Assembly: GCA_040510575.1 (NCBI GenBank)
Contig: JBEVIU010000078.1
Coordinates: forward strand, 1-11,777
Direction: 5' to 3'
Length of the DNA stretch: 11,777 nucleotides
Source of the DNA: DASUMF01 sp040510575
GTDB lineage: Bacteria > Actinomycetota > Acidimicrobiia > IMCC26256 > DASPTH01
Shown here: positions 1 through 6,943 of the stretch, in pieces
How the letters are laid out: every line of letters starts with the position of its first letter
Numbering within the stretch: the stretch's first letter is position 1
Notes under the pieces: generated by a model
The model's database searches: none
Told to the model about the DNA's origin: nothing
What the model saw: only the letters and a program-made list of their open reading frames with translations
Position numbers and translations under genes: made by a program

Positions 1-200
1 CGGTCGAGCTCGGCGGCGACGTGTGCATCGTGGTGGGCAACGAGAGCAACGGCGCGAGTGCCGAGGTACTCGCTGCGTGCGACGCGGTCGGGTTCCTCCC
101 GCTGCTCGGTCGGGTCGGATCGCTCAACGTGGCGACGGCGACTGCGGTCGCGCTGTACGAGGCCCGCCGCCAGGCGTGGCAGGCGGATGCCCCGTCATGA
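1..200 (+). CDS. SpoU/TrmH-family RNA 2'-O-methyltransferase, C-terminal part (5' end outside window)
   Basis: The frame beginning at base 3 is open to the TGA at 198-200 and encodes the last 65 residues of a SpoU-class (SPOUT fold) S-adenosylmethionine-dependent RNA ribose methyltransferase. Two family motifs are visible. Motif 2 is IVVGNESNGAS at visible residues 9-19, with the conserved Asn-Glu. Motif 3 is PLLGRVGSLNVATATAVALYE at 33-53, with the Ser-Leu-Asn that helps form the knotted cofactor pocket, followed by the usual ARRQ. The N-terminal half, including motif 1 and any substrate-binding extension, lies outside the window, so the target (23S rRNA or tRNA) cannot be decided. No gene symbol is given for that reason. 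The stop overlaps the first codons of the next gene, which suggests translational coupling. Family assignment is firm; subfamily is unknown. Confidence 0.9.
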   Translation, partial: VELGGDVCIVVGNESNGASAEVLAACDAVGFLPLLGRVGSLNVATATAVALYEARRQAWQADAPS

Positions 201-1179
201 GGCGCGCGGGCCCCACCGACGGCGACGGCTAGTGCAATCGTGGAGGCGGCCCGATGCCGCGTATGCACTCCGCCGAGCGGTGGGACAGCGCACCGACCAG
301 ACCTGGGCTGCTGCGCGTCAGCGCTACGGACCCCGGGACGAGGTCGCTCTGTTCGACGGTGATCCACGCCTCGCGCTCGTGACCGTGAACTTCTCCACCA
401 CCCGCTACCTGAAGCTCATGCTCTGCACGCTCGGTGAGCAGCGCGAGCTCTGGTTCCTCCGCCGCCTCGTGATCGTCGACAACCACTCGCGCGACGGCGG
501 GCTCCCGTTCCTCCGTGCGCTCGCCGCACGGGTGCCGCGTGTGCACCTCGTCGAACGGCGGCACGCCCTCCACCACGCCGGCGGCATGCGTGCCGGTGTT
601 CGCGCGCTCACGGAGCTCGAGCGCGACGAACCCGCCGACGCGCGCGCCAACGTGGTGGTGTTCTGCGACACGGACGTGGTGTTCCGCAACCCCGCGACGT
701 TGCTCGATCTCTCCGCCGCACTGGTGACCAAAGACGGCGCGTTCGTGGGTGAGGCCCGTCAGGCACCGCCGCGCCCGCACCCCGACGTGCAGGCGTCGTT
801 CTTCGCGGTGCGACGCGACGCGATGGCGCGACGCGACGTACGCCCACTCGAGCACCACGGCTCGCCCGCGTTCGCGATGCAGTGGAGCATGCTCCGCGCC
901 GGGTTGACCGTGGTCGACTTTCCCAGCAACCACGGCGGGTACGTGCTCCACCGCGGGCGCGCCGGCGTCGAGGCCGCGGCGGCCTACTCGGTGGGTGCAC
1001 ACGCGCGCGTGCCCGCAGCGCGTTCGGAACCGCACTACATGGGGGTGCCCGACGGCCCGACCATCTGGGCGGGCATCGAGGCGCAGTGGGCGCCGCTGCT
1101 CGCACCAGAGGCGGAGCCTGCGCTGCTCGAGCACCTGGCCGAGCGCTTCGCCGTGATCGGCGACGACGTCGGCGCGTAG
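187..1179 (+). CDS. Glycosyltransferase-like protein (GT-A/GT2-type fold, putative)
   Basis: A 330-residue protein if it starts at ATG 187, which overlaps the upstream methyltransferase gene by 14 bases. The first ~55 residues are Arg-rich and weakly conserved-looking, so GTG 232 or GTG 280 are also possible starts; no strong ribosome binding site decides. From about residue 62 it looks like a GT-A nucleotide-sugar transferase: hydrophobic strand LALVTVNFS (62-70), then LVIVDNHSRDGG (94-105), which resembles the nucleotide-binding 'VDNaSxDgs' segment of GT2 enzymes, then VVVFCDTDVVF (156-166) with a DxD-type Asp161-Thr-Asp163 for metal and sugar-nucleotide binding. A His/Gly patch, SNHGGYVLHRG, lies at 247-257. 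No signal peptide or membrane helix is evident, so it is probably cytosolic. Donor and acceptor cannot be inferred. It is convergent with tRNA-Ile and unrelated in function to the origin genes. Confidence 0.72.
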   Translation: MPRHEARGPHRRRRLVQSWRRPDAAYALRRAVGQRTDQTWAAARQRYGPRDEVALFDGDPRLALVTVNFSTTRYLKLMLCTLGEQRELWFLRRLVIVDNHSRDGGLPFLRALAARVPRVHLVERRHALHHAGGMRAGVRALTELERDEPADARANVVVFCDTDVVFRNPATLLDLSAALVTKDGAFVGEARQAPPRPHPDVQASFFAVRRDAMARRDVRPLEHHGSPAFAMQWSMLRAGLTVVDFPSNHGGYVLHRGRAGVEAAAAYSVGAHARVPAARSEPHYMGVPDGPTIWAGIEAQWAPLLAPEAEPALLEHLAERFAVIGDDVGA

Positions 1180-1199
1180 CCGCCGCGTTGATGCGGGGG

Positions 1200-1276
1200 T
1201 GGTGGGGCTACCTGGAATCGAACCAGGGACCTCATCCTTATCAGGGATGCGCTCTAACCGACTGAGCTATAGCCCC
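1200..1276 (-). tRNA. tRNA-Ile (anticodon GAU), CCA encoded
   Basis: On the minus strand a full cloverleaf can be drawn. The acceptor stem GGGGCTA (1276-1270) pairs with TAGCCCC (1210-1204), with discriminator A at 1203 and CCA encoded at 1202-1200. The anticodon stem CATCC/GGATG encloses the loop CTGATAA, with anticodon GAT at 1242-1240. The T arm has CCTGG-TTCGATT-CCAGG. This is the isoleucine acceptor reading AUC/AUU. It lies 84 bases downstream of the DUF3566 gene on the same strand, the place where mycobacteria carry ileT. No tRNA-Ala follows it here; the downstream sequence converges on the glycosyltransferase gene. Confidence 0.97.
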
Positions 1277-1290
1277 CGGTCGGGGCGCCG

Positions 1291-1299
1291 AGATTAGCA
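1291..1299 (-). promoter_or_regulatory. Candidate extended -10 promoter of tRNA-Ile
   Basis: The minus strand reads TGCTAATCT at 1299-1291: a TGn extension followed by TAATCT, five of six matches to TATAAT. Transcription would start near 1284, about eight bases before the mature tRNA 5' end. No good -35 hexamer is present at the right distance, which is common for extended -10 promoters. This suggests the tRNA can be made independently of the gyrase-side genes. Confidence 0.5.
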
Positions 1300-1315
1300 G
1301 TGCGGCCCTCGTTGT

Positions 1316-1359
1316 CGTTCAGCCACGAAGGCGGTCTCGTTCAGCCATGGTGGCGGTCG
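1316..1359. repeat. Two tandem 22-bp repeats upstream of tRNA-Ile
   Basis: Two adjacent 22-base units (1316-1337 and 1338-1359) share 18 positions; both begin CGTTCAGCCA and contain GGCGGTC at the same place. They fill the space between the DUF3566 stop codon and the tRNA-Ile promoter, so they may be a duplicated regulator site or chance duplication. Confidence 0.6.
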
Positions 1360-1360
1360 G

Positions 1361-1864
1361 TCAGAGTGCCGACTCGTCTTCGCTGATCGTGATCTCGATG
1401 CCACCGAACAGCTCGGCGAAGAGGTTGTAGAACGCGGCCGCGATCACCGTGAGCACGATCTCGAGCACCACGAGGACAGCGCCGATCAGCAGCATGCCGC
1501 GCAGGATGTCGCTGTCGAGGAACGTGAAGTCGTTCGTCTGGAGCAGGTCGCCGAGGAAGCTCTCGACGCTGTCGATCACACCGGCAGCGTCACCGATGAA
1601 CCACAGCGCGATGACCGCCACCATGACCACCGCCATCGCGCTGATGTAGAAGCACACAGACATCTTGAGCACGGTCCAGAGGTCGACGCGGTGGATCGTC
1701 TGGCGGTAACGGCGGGCGTCGGTCTCTGGTGCCGGCGCGACGCGGGCCTGGGGTTGTGCCGGGGCGGCAGGGCGAGGCTCTGCGGGGTTGGCGGTGGGGC
1801 GCGGCGCTTCCCGCACGGACGCGCGCGCCTGCGACTCGCTCAGATCGTCCGCCGCCGTCCCCAT
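1361..1864 (-). CDS. DUF3566 family membrane protein
   Basis: A 167-residue protein that starts at ATG 1864 with GAGG five bases upstream. Residues 1-50 are a Pro/Ala-rich, disordered-looking tail. The DUF3566 core follows: a conserved-type entry RQTIHRVDLWTVLKMSV (54-70), membrane helix 1 at about 69-92, a loop of ~30 residues containing a short amphipathic part, membrane helix 2 at about 123-147, and NLFAELFGGIEITISEDE near the C-terminus. The family is largely actinobacterial, of unknown function, and is characteristically encoded just downstream of gyrA, as here. Length and order fit the family. The 51-base gap to gyrA suggests co-transcription with gyrBA. I assign no function beyond membrane location. 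Confidence 0.9.
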   Translation of the reverse strand: MGTAADDLSESQARASVREAPRPTANPAEPRPAAPAQPQARVAPAPETDARRYRQTIHRVDLWTVLKMSVCFYISAMAVVMVAVIALWFIGDAAGVIDSVESFLGDLLQTNDFTFLDSDILRGMLLIGAVLVVLEIVLTVIAAAFYNLFAELFGGIEITISEDESAL

Positions 1865-1880
1865 GGGTCCTCGCCTCTCC

Positions 1881-1899
1881 GGGCCGATGTCGTCGGCCC
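1881..1899 (-). other. Perfect hairpin between gyrA and the DUF3566 gene
   Basis: GGGCCGA (1881-1887) and TCGGCCC (1893-1899) form a 7-bp GC-rich stem around a 5-base loop, in the 51-base gap after the gyrA stop codon. No T-run follows on the minus strand, so it is not a classical intrinsic terminator. It could partly terminate, protect the gyrBA mRNA 3' end, or be a processing site that lowers expression of the next gene. Confidence 0.55.
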
Positions 1900-1915
1900 T
1901 GAGCCCGCCAGTCTG

Positions 1916-4405
1916 CTAGCTGCCGGACCCTGTGTCCGAGTCGGCCTCGTCGCCGTCGGTTTCGAGCACCTGCGCGACCGCACTCACGGTCTCGCCCGCA
2001 CCGAGTCGCGCCACCCGAACGCCGGTTGCATCTCGACCCTGGGCCGAGATCTCCATGACGCCCATACGGATGATGTTCCCCTCGGTGGAGAACACGAGTA
2101 TCTCATCGTCGGGCGTCACTGTGAACGCGGCCACCACCTGGCCCCGTGACGCCGTGATCTTCATGCCCCGGACACCCTGACCGCCGCGACCCTGCTGGTG
2201 GAAGGAATCGAGCTTCGTCCTCTTGCCGTGGCCGCTCGAGCTCACGAAGAGCATGACCGCGCCGTCGCGGACGACATCCGCGCTCACCACGGCGTCGTCG
2301 GCGTTCTTGAGCTTCATGCCCCGGACACCGGCCGTGGCCCGTCCCATCGAGCGCACGTCGGATTCGGCGAACCGGATGCTCATGCCGTTCTTCGAGACCA
2401 TGATGATCTCGTTCTCGCCGTTCGTCTGGATCACCTTCACCAGCTCGTCACCGCGTTGCAGGTTGATCGCGATCAGACCGCTGCGCAGCGCGGAGTCGTA
2501 CTCCGACATCTTGGTCTTCTTGACGACGCCGTTGCGCGTGACGAAGAACAGGAAGACGCCGTCTTCGTAGGTACGCGTGTCGATGACCGCCTGCACGCGT
2601 TCGTCGTTCTCGAGTGGGAGCAGGTTGACGAGTGCGGTGCCGCGCGCGGTCCGCTCCTTCATCGGGATCTCGTGCGAGCGCAGCCGGTAGGTACGACCAC
2701 GGTTCGTGAAGAACAACAGGTACGAGTGCATCGTGGTGGTGAGCAGATGCGCGACGTAGTCCTCGTCGCGCAGGTTGCCTCCACGCACGCCCCGACCGCC
2801 GCGACCCTGACGCCGGAACGCGTCGGCGGCGACCGTCTTGATGTAGCCGCGTGCGGAGAGCACGACCACGACTTCTTCGTCGTCGATGAGGTCGAGCGTG
2901 TCGATGTCGCCCGGGTCGAAGGTGAGCACGGTACGACGCTCGTCGGCGTACTTGGTGCGGATCTCGCCGAGCTCGTCCTTGATCACGCCGTCGAGCTTCG
3001 ATGGGCTGTCGAGGATCGCCTGCAGCTCCTTGATGCGCTCCTGCAGCTCGGCGAGCTCCTCGCGCAGCTTCTGGCCGTCGAGCTGGGTGAGCCGCCGCAG
3101 CTGCATGTCGAGGATGTGCTGGGCCTGGATCTCGCTGAACTCGAACGGCGCCACCTGGAGTCCGGCGCGGGCGGTGTCGGCGTCTTCGGAGCCTCGGATC
3201 AGGGCGATGATGGCGTCGATCATGTCGAGCGCCTTCACGAGGCCCTCGACGATGTGCTCGCGCTCCTTCGCCTTGCGCAGGCGGAACTCCGTGCGACGGC
3301 GCACCACCTCGCGCTGGTGCTCGACGTACACCTCGAGCGCGCGCTTCAGGTTGAGCAGGCGCGGGACGCCGTCGACCAACGCGAGCATGTGCACCGCGAA
3401 CGAGGTCTGCATCGACGTGTGCTTGTAGAGCTGGTTCAGCACCACCTGCGCGTTGGCGTCGCGCTTGAGGTCGACGACGAGTCGGATCCCGGTGGAGCCC
3501 GACGACGCGTTGCGGACGTCGCGGATGCCTTCGATCTTGCGGTCGTTCACGAGCTCGGCGATCTTCTGGCCGATCACCTCGACGGAGGTCTGGTACGGCA
3601 CCTCGGTGACGACGATGCTCACGTCGCCCCGACGGTTCTCCTCGATGTCGGCGACGGCGCGGAGCTTGATGGAGCCGCGACCGGTGGTGTACGTGTCGAT
3701 GATCCCGCTGCGGCCGAGGATCTGCGCACCGGTCGGGAAGTCGGGGCCCTGCACGAACTGCATGAGGTCTTCGATCGACGCGGTGGGGTTGTCGATCAGG
3801 TGCAGCGTGGCGTCGATCACCTCGCCCAGGTTGTGGGGTGGAATGTTGGTGGCCATGCCGACCGCGATGCCGCCCGACCCGTTGGCCAAGAGGTTCGGGA
3901 ACCGGGCCGGGAGCACCACCGGCTGGTCGCGCGTGCCGTCGTAGTTCGGCATCCACTCGACGGTGTCTTCGTCGATCTCGCCGAGGAGCTCCATCGCGAG
4001 CTGGTGCAACCGGGCTTCGGTGTACCGCGCGGCGCCGGGGCGGTCGTTGGGGTCGGGCGAACCGAAGTTGCCGTGCCCGTCGATCAGCGGGTAGCGCAGC
4101 GAGAAGTCTTGGGCCATGCGCGCCAGCGCGTCGTAGATCGCGCCGTCGCCGTGGGGGTGGTAGTTCCCCATCACGTACCCGACCGACGACGACGACTTCT
4201 TGTGCTGGCGGTCGGGCCGGGTGCCGTCCTCGTACATCCCGTAGAGGATCCGACGGTGCACGGGCTTGAGGCCGTCGCGGGCGTCGGGCAGTGCGCGCGC
4301 GGTGATGACCGACATGGCGTACTCGAGGAAGGAGCGTTCCATCTCCTCCTGGAGCTCGATGGGCTCGACGTTGCCGAACGGCTCCTGGATCACATCGTCA
4401 GGCAC
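1916..4405 (-). CDS. gyrA: DNA gyrase subunit A
   Basis: 829 residues, starting at GTG 4405 with AGGAG 11 bases upstream. With GyrB it forms the A2B2 type II topoisomerase that adds negative supercoils and removes positive ones ahead of forks. The winged-helix breakage domain carries catalytic Tyr128 in AARYTEAR (125-132). The quinolone region is HPHGDGAIYDALARM (83-97). The tower and coiled-coil follow to about 490, then the C-terminal beta-pinwheel. The GyrA box, needed to wrap DNA, is QGRGGRG at 533-539, with a related QGRGGQG at 738-744. The last ~16 residues are an acidic Glu/Asp/Ser tail. Gly88 sits where E. coli has Ser83 and M. tuberculosis has Ala90; Asp92 matches E. coli Asp87. It lies 52 bases after gyrB on the same strand, so the two are probably one operon. 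Full-length with no sign of damage. Confidence 0.98.
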   Translation of the reverse strand: MPDDVIQEPFGNVEPIELQEEMERSFLEYAMSVITARALPDARDGLKPVHRRILYGMYEDGTRPDRQHKKSSSSVGYVMGNYHPHGDGAIYDALARMAQDFSLRYPLIDGHGNFGSPDPNDRPGAARYTEARLHQLAMELLGEIDEDTVEWMPNYDGTRDQPVVLPARFPNLLANGSGGIAVGMATNIPPHNLGEVIDATLHLIDNPTASIEDLMQFVQGPDFPTGAQILGRSGIIDTYTTGRGSIKLRAVADIEENRRGDVSIVVTEVPYQTSVEVIGQKIAELVNDRKIEGIRDVRNASSGSTGIRLVVDLKRDANAQVVLNQLYKHTSMQTSFAVHMLALVDGVPRLLNLKRALEVYVEHQREVVRRRTEFRLRKAKEREHIVEGLVKALDMIDAIIALIRGSEDADTARAGLQVAPFEFSEIQAQHILDMQLRRLTQLDGQKLREELAELQERIKELQAILDSPSKLDGVIKDELGEIRTKYADERRTVLTFDPGDIDTLDLIDDEEVVVVLSARGYIKTVAADAFRRQGRGGRGVRGGNLRDEDYVAHLLTTTMHSYLLFFTNRGRTYRLRSHEIPMKERTARGTALVNLLPLENDERVQAVIDTRTYEDGVFLFFVTRNGVVKKTKMSEYDSALRSGLIAINLQRGDELVKVIQTNGENEIIMVSKNGMSIRFAESDVRSMGRATAGVRGMKLKNADDAVVSADVVRDGAVMLFVSSSGHGKRTKLDSFHQQGRGGQGVRGMKITASRGQVVAAFTVTPDDEILVFSTEGNIIRMGVMEISAQGRDATGVRVARLGAGETVSAVAQVLETDGDEADSDTGSGS

Positions 4406-4457
4406 TGCGGTACTGGCTCCTGCTCGTTCGGTCGGTCAATCGTTCGGTGTCAGGCGA

Positions 4458-6359
4458 TCAGACGTCGATGAACCGGACGTCTTTGGCGTTCTCCTGGATG
4501 AAGCCCCGGCGTGCTTCCACGTCGTCGCCCATGAGGGTCGAGAACACCTCGTCGGCGATGGCGGCTTCCTCGACGGTGACCCGCAACAGCGTGCGCGTGT
4601 CGCTGTTCATCGTGGTCACGCCGAGCTCCTGCCAGTCCATCTCGGCGAGACCCTTGAAGCGGTTCACCTTGATCTTGCTCGTCGGGTGCGCCTCTTCGAA
4701 CGCGCGCAGCGCGGCTTCGTCTTTCAAGTAGGTGCGCTCCTTGCCGATGTCGGCGCGGAACAGCGGCGGCTGCGCGAGGAAGATGCGTCCGGCGCGCACG
4801 ATGTCGCCCAACTGACGGTAGAAGAACGTGAGCAGCAGCGTGCGGATGTGGGAGCCGTCGACATCGGCGTCGGCCATGATGATGATCTTGTGGTAGCGCA
4901 ACTTCTCGATGTCGAAGTCGTCGCCCACGCCGCAGCCGATCGCCGTGATCAGCGCCTGCACCTCTTCGTTCTTGAGCATCTTGTCGAGACGGGCGCGCTC
5001 GACGTTGAGGATCTTGCCCCGGATCGGCAGGATCGCCTGCGTCATCGGGTCGCGCGCGCGCTTGGCGCTCCCGCCGGCGCTGTCGCCCTCGACGATGAAC
5101 AGCTCGGAATCTTCGGGCTTCTTCGAGGCGCAGTCGGCGAGCTTGCCCGGCATCGCGCCGGAATCGAGCAGCGACTTGCGACGGGTGAGGTCGCGCGCCT
5201 GCCGAGCGGCAGCGCGGGCGCGTGACGCCTGCAATGCCTTGCCGACCGCGGCGCGAGCTTCAGCCGGGTGCTCCTCGAGCCACTCCGCCAGCCGGTCGTT
5301 CGTGACCTTCTCGACCGTGGAGCGCATCTCGGTGTTGCCGAGCTTCGCCTTGGTCTGGCCCTCGAACTGCGGGTTCGGCAGCTTCACCGACAGGATCGCG
5401 GTGAGGCCCTCACGAATGTCTTCACCCTGGAGGTTGGCGTCCTTGTCCTTCAGGAGCCCCTTCGCCTTTGCGTAGCGGTTCACGACGTTGGTGAGGGCCT
5501 TCTTGAAGCCCTCCTCGTGCATGCCGCCGTCGGTGGTCGCCACGTTGTTCGCGAACGAGTGGATGCCCTCGTAGTACCCGGTGTTCCACTGCATCGCGAC
5601 GTCGACCTCGTTGCCGCCGATCGACTCCGTGTACGCGACGACCCGCTTGAACAACGGTTCCTTCGTGCCGTTCAGGTGCTTGACGAAGTCGGTGAGGCCG
5701 CCGGCGTAGCGGAACGTGTGCTCGAGCACCGGGTCGACGCGCTCGTCGCGGAACCGGATCTCGAGCCCCGCGTTGAGGAACGCCGTCTCGCGTACGTGCT
5801 CGATGATCGTCTGCGCGCGGAAGTCGGTCTCTTCGAAGATCACCGCGTCGGGCCAGAAGGTGATGATCGTGCCGCGCTTCTTCGACGGCGCTGCGGCGGT
5901 GAGCTTGTCTTGGGGCTTCCCGCCCTTCGCGTAGTGCTGGACGTACTTGTGGCCGTTCTGGTGGATCTCGAGGTCGAGGCGACTCGACAGCGCGTTCACG
6001 ACCGACACACCGACGCCGTGCAGGCCGCCGGACACCTTGTAGCCGCCGCCGCCGAACTTCCCGCCCGCGTGCAGCACCGTGAGCGCGACTTCCGCTCCCG
6101 ACTTGCCCTTGTACTCGGGGTGCGGATCGGTGGGGATGCCGCGACCGTTGTCGCCGACGCGCACCGCGCCGTCGGCGAGGATCGTGACGTCGATGCGGGT
6201 GCACTCGCCCGCCATCGCCTCGTCGACGGAGTTGTCGAGCAGCTCCCAGACGAGGTGGTGCAGGCCGGTGGGGCCGGTGGAGCCGATGTACATCCCGGGC
6301 CGTTCTCGGACCGGGTCGAGGCCCTTCAGGACCTGGATGCTCTTGGCGTCGTACGCCAC
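4458..6359 (-). CDS. gyrB: DNA gyrase subunit B
   Basis: 633 residues, starting at GTG 6359 with GAGGT about ten bases upstream; the protein opens MAYDAKSIQVLKGLDPVRER as expected. It is the ATPase subunit of gyrase. In the GHKL ATPase domain, Glu39 and Asn43 lie in ELLDNSVDEA, DNGRGIP is at 70-76 and GGLHGVG at 111-117; the transducer has QTKAKLG with Lys337. In the Toprim domain, EGDSAGG is at 424-430, PIRGKILNVE at 445-454 and the metal-binding DADVDG at 497-502, followed by RFKGLAEMD (567-575). The ~170-residue insert of the E. coli C-terminus is absent, as in most Gram-positive GyrB. Val140 aligns by eye with E. coli Arg136, a novobiocin-contact residue that is also replaced in other actinobacteria. 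Upstream is a 218-base gap with its own promoter-like signals. Confidence 0.98.
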   Translation of the reverse strand: MAYDAKSIQVLKGLDPVRERPGMYIGSTGPTGLHHLVWELLDNSVDEAMAGECTRIDVTILADGAVRVGDNGRGIPTDPHPEYKGKSGAEVALTVLHAGGKFGGGGYKVSGGLHGVGVSVVNALSSRLDLEIHQNGHKYVQHYAKGGKPQDKLTAAAPSKKRGTIITFWPDAVIFEETDFRAQTIIEHVRETAFLNAGLEIRFRDERVDPVLEHTFRYAGGLTDFVKHLNGTKEPLFKRVVAYTESIGGNEVDVAMQWNTGYYEGIHSFANNVATTDGGMHEEGFKKALTNVVNRYAKAKGLLKDKDANLQGEDIREGLTAILSVKLPNPQFEGQTKAKLGNTEMRSTVEKVTNDRLAEWLEEHPAEARAAVGKALQASRARAAARQARDLTRRKSLLDSGAMPGKLADCASKKPEDSELFIVEGDSAGGSAKRARDPMTQAILPIRGKILNVERARLDKMLKNEEVQALITAIGCGVGDDFDIEKLRYHKIIIMADADVDGSHIRTLLLTFFYRQLGDIVRAGRIFLAQPPLFRADIGKERTYLKDEAALRAFEEAHPTSKIKVNRFKGLAEMDWQELGVTTMNSDTRTLLRVTVEEAAIADEVFSTLMGDDVEARRGFIQENAKDVRFIDV

Positions 6360-6454
6360 TCGACGGCTACCTCACGGGGTCGGCGACGCCCACAGGTGGG
6401 GTGTCGGGTGCGGGGGTGATGAACGGCGGCCATCGGACCGCGAAAATCGGGGAA

Positions 6455-6474
6455 AACCGCAGGTCAGAGCGGTT
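6455..6474 (-). terminator. Hairpin with T-tract upstream of gyrB (attenuator or terminator candidate)
   Basis: AACCGC (6455-6460) and GCGGTT (6469-6474) can pair around an 8-base loop. On the minus strand the stem runs into TTTTCC and then a second T-run a few bases on. It lies about 100 bases after the dciA stop and about 95 before the gyrB start. It could end dciA transcripts, or attenuate gyrB transcripts if the promoter at 6490-6498 is used. The six-pair stem is short, so this is tentative. Confidence 0.35.
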
Positions 6475-6490
6475 GTTCGACCTCCGAACA
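6474..6490. promoter_or_regulatory. 17-bp inverted repeat, possible operator of gyrB
   Basis: TGTTCG (6474-6479), a 5-base spacer and CGAACA (6485-6490) form a perfect dyad with 6-bp arms. It touches the -10 element at 6490-6495 and covers the expected transcription start, a typical repressor position. A further GTTCG lies at 6499-6503. The arms are in the opposite order to the CGAAC-N4-GTTCG SOS box, so LexA binding is not implied. Confidence 0.45.
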
Positions 6491-6498
6491 GACTACCA
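6490..6498 (-). promoter_or_regulatory. Candidate extended -10 promoter for gyrBA
   Basis: The minus strand reads TGGTAGTCT at 6498-6490, a TGn extension plus TAGTCT (TAnnnT). The predicted start is near 6483, leaving a leader of about 124 bases before gyrB. No clear -35 hexamer stands 16-18 bases upstream, as often reported for supercoil-sensitive gyrase promoters. Confidence 0.4.
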
Positions 6499-6563
6499 GT
6501 TCGGGGCCTCGCGAGACGGTTCTCCGCGGGGATTTCGTGCGGTTTCGCGCCAGGTCATCCCGT

Positions 6564-6576
6564 CGCCGTCTCGGCG
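6564..6576 (-). terminator. GC-rich hairpin directly after dciA
   Basis: CGCCG (6564-6568) and CGGCG (6572-6576) pair around a 3-base loop immediately 3' of the dciA stop codon. There is no T-tract, so it would be at best a weak, T-less terminator or a transcript-end stabiliser. An 8-base direct repeat, GGTCATCC, flanks it at 6553-6560 and 6576-6583. Confidence 0.3.
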
Positions 6577-6577
6577 G

Positions 6578-6943
6578 TCATCCTGCGACGCGGACGCGGA
6601 CCGTGTGGACGAGGTCGGGGCCGACGATCGCAGCAACGCCCTCGACGATCGCGGTCTCGAGATACCGCAGCTGCGTGGCCCAGAGCGGGCCGTCGGCGGT
6701 GATCGTCGCGACCCCGTCGCGCACCGACTCGAGGTGGGCGTGCCCGGCAACGTCGGCACCCACGATCTCGGCCCACCGGCCTTCCAGCACGTCGAGCGCG
6801 TTGGGCTCGGGGAGCCCGAGGTCGGCGCGCACGCGCGCGAGTGCGTCGCCGAGCGAAGTGAGCTCGTCATTGCGCGGTGACGCTCCGACGCGAAACGCCG
6901 GCTCGGCGTAGTGCTCCGAGTGCATGTCGTCGTCGCGGCTCAC
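6578..6943 (-). CDS. dciA: DUF721 protein, replicative-helicase loader/operator DciA
   Basis: 121 residues from GTG 6943. This start makes a 4-base GTGA overlap with the recF stop and has GGAGG seven bases upstream, so translation is probably coupled to recF. ATG 6925, six codons later, is an alternative. The N-terminal ~30 residues are variable. The DUF721 fold follows: a helix with LGDALARVRADLGL (31-44), then WAEIVGADVAGHAHLESVRDG (57-77, an unbroken conserved-type block around Trp57), a strand with VATITADGPLWATQLRYLE (78-96), and a C-terminal VRVRVAG. DciA proteins associate with the DnaB helicase in bacteria lacking DnaC/DnaI-type loaders; the recF-DUF721-gyrB position matches the mycobacterial one. 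Family assignment is secure; the helicase role is known from homologues, not shown here. Confidence 0.9.
   Translation of the reverse strand: MSRDDDMHSEHYAEPAFRVGASPRNDELTSLGDALARVRADLGLPEPNALDVLEGRWAEIVGADVAGHAHLESVRDGVATITADGPLWATQLRYLETAIVEGVAAIVGPDLVHTVRVRVAG

Noticed and set aside
58..186. Longer start of the glycosyltransferase gene at ATG 58
   Set aside because: It lies inside the methyltransferase coding region in another frame, and the added residues are Arg/Ser-rich shadow sequence.
1316..1359. CRISPR array from the tandem repeats
   Set aside because: There are only two adjacent imperfect units without spacers and no cas genes.
2198..4471. Open frame of 757 codons on the plus strand, antisense to gyrA
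   Set aside because: It mirrors the codon pattern of gyrA in GC-rich DNA, is full of Val/Asp/Leu/Arg/His without any recognisable motif, and gyrA itself is unmistakable.
6474..6503. LexA/SOS box upstream of gyrB
   Set aside because: SOS boxes have CGAAC-N4-GTTCG; here the close pair is in the order GTTCG-N5-CGAAC, and the CGAAC to GTTCG distance is nine bases.
6604..6612. DnaA box TCGTCCACA (minus strand) near the end of dciA
   Set aside because: It is one mismatch from consensus but is isolated and inside coding sequence; single near-matches are expected in a window of this size.
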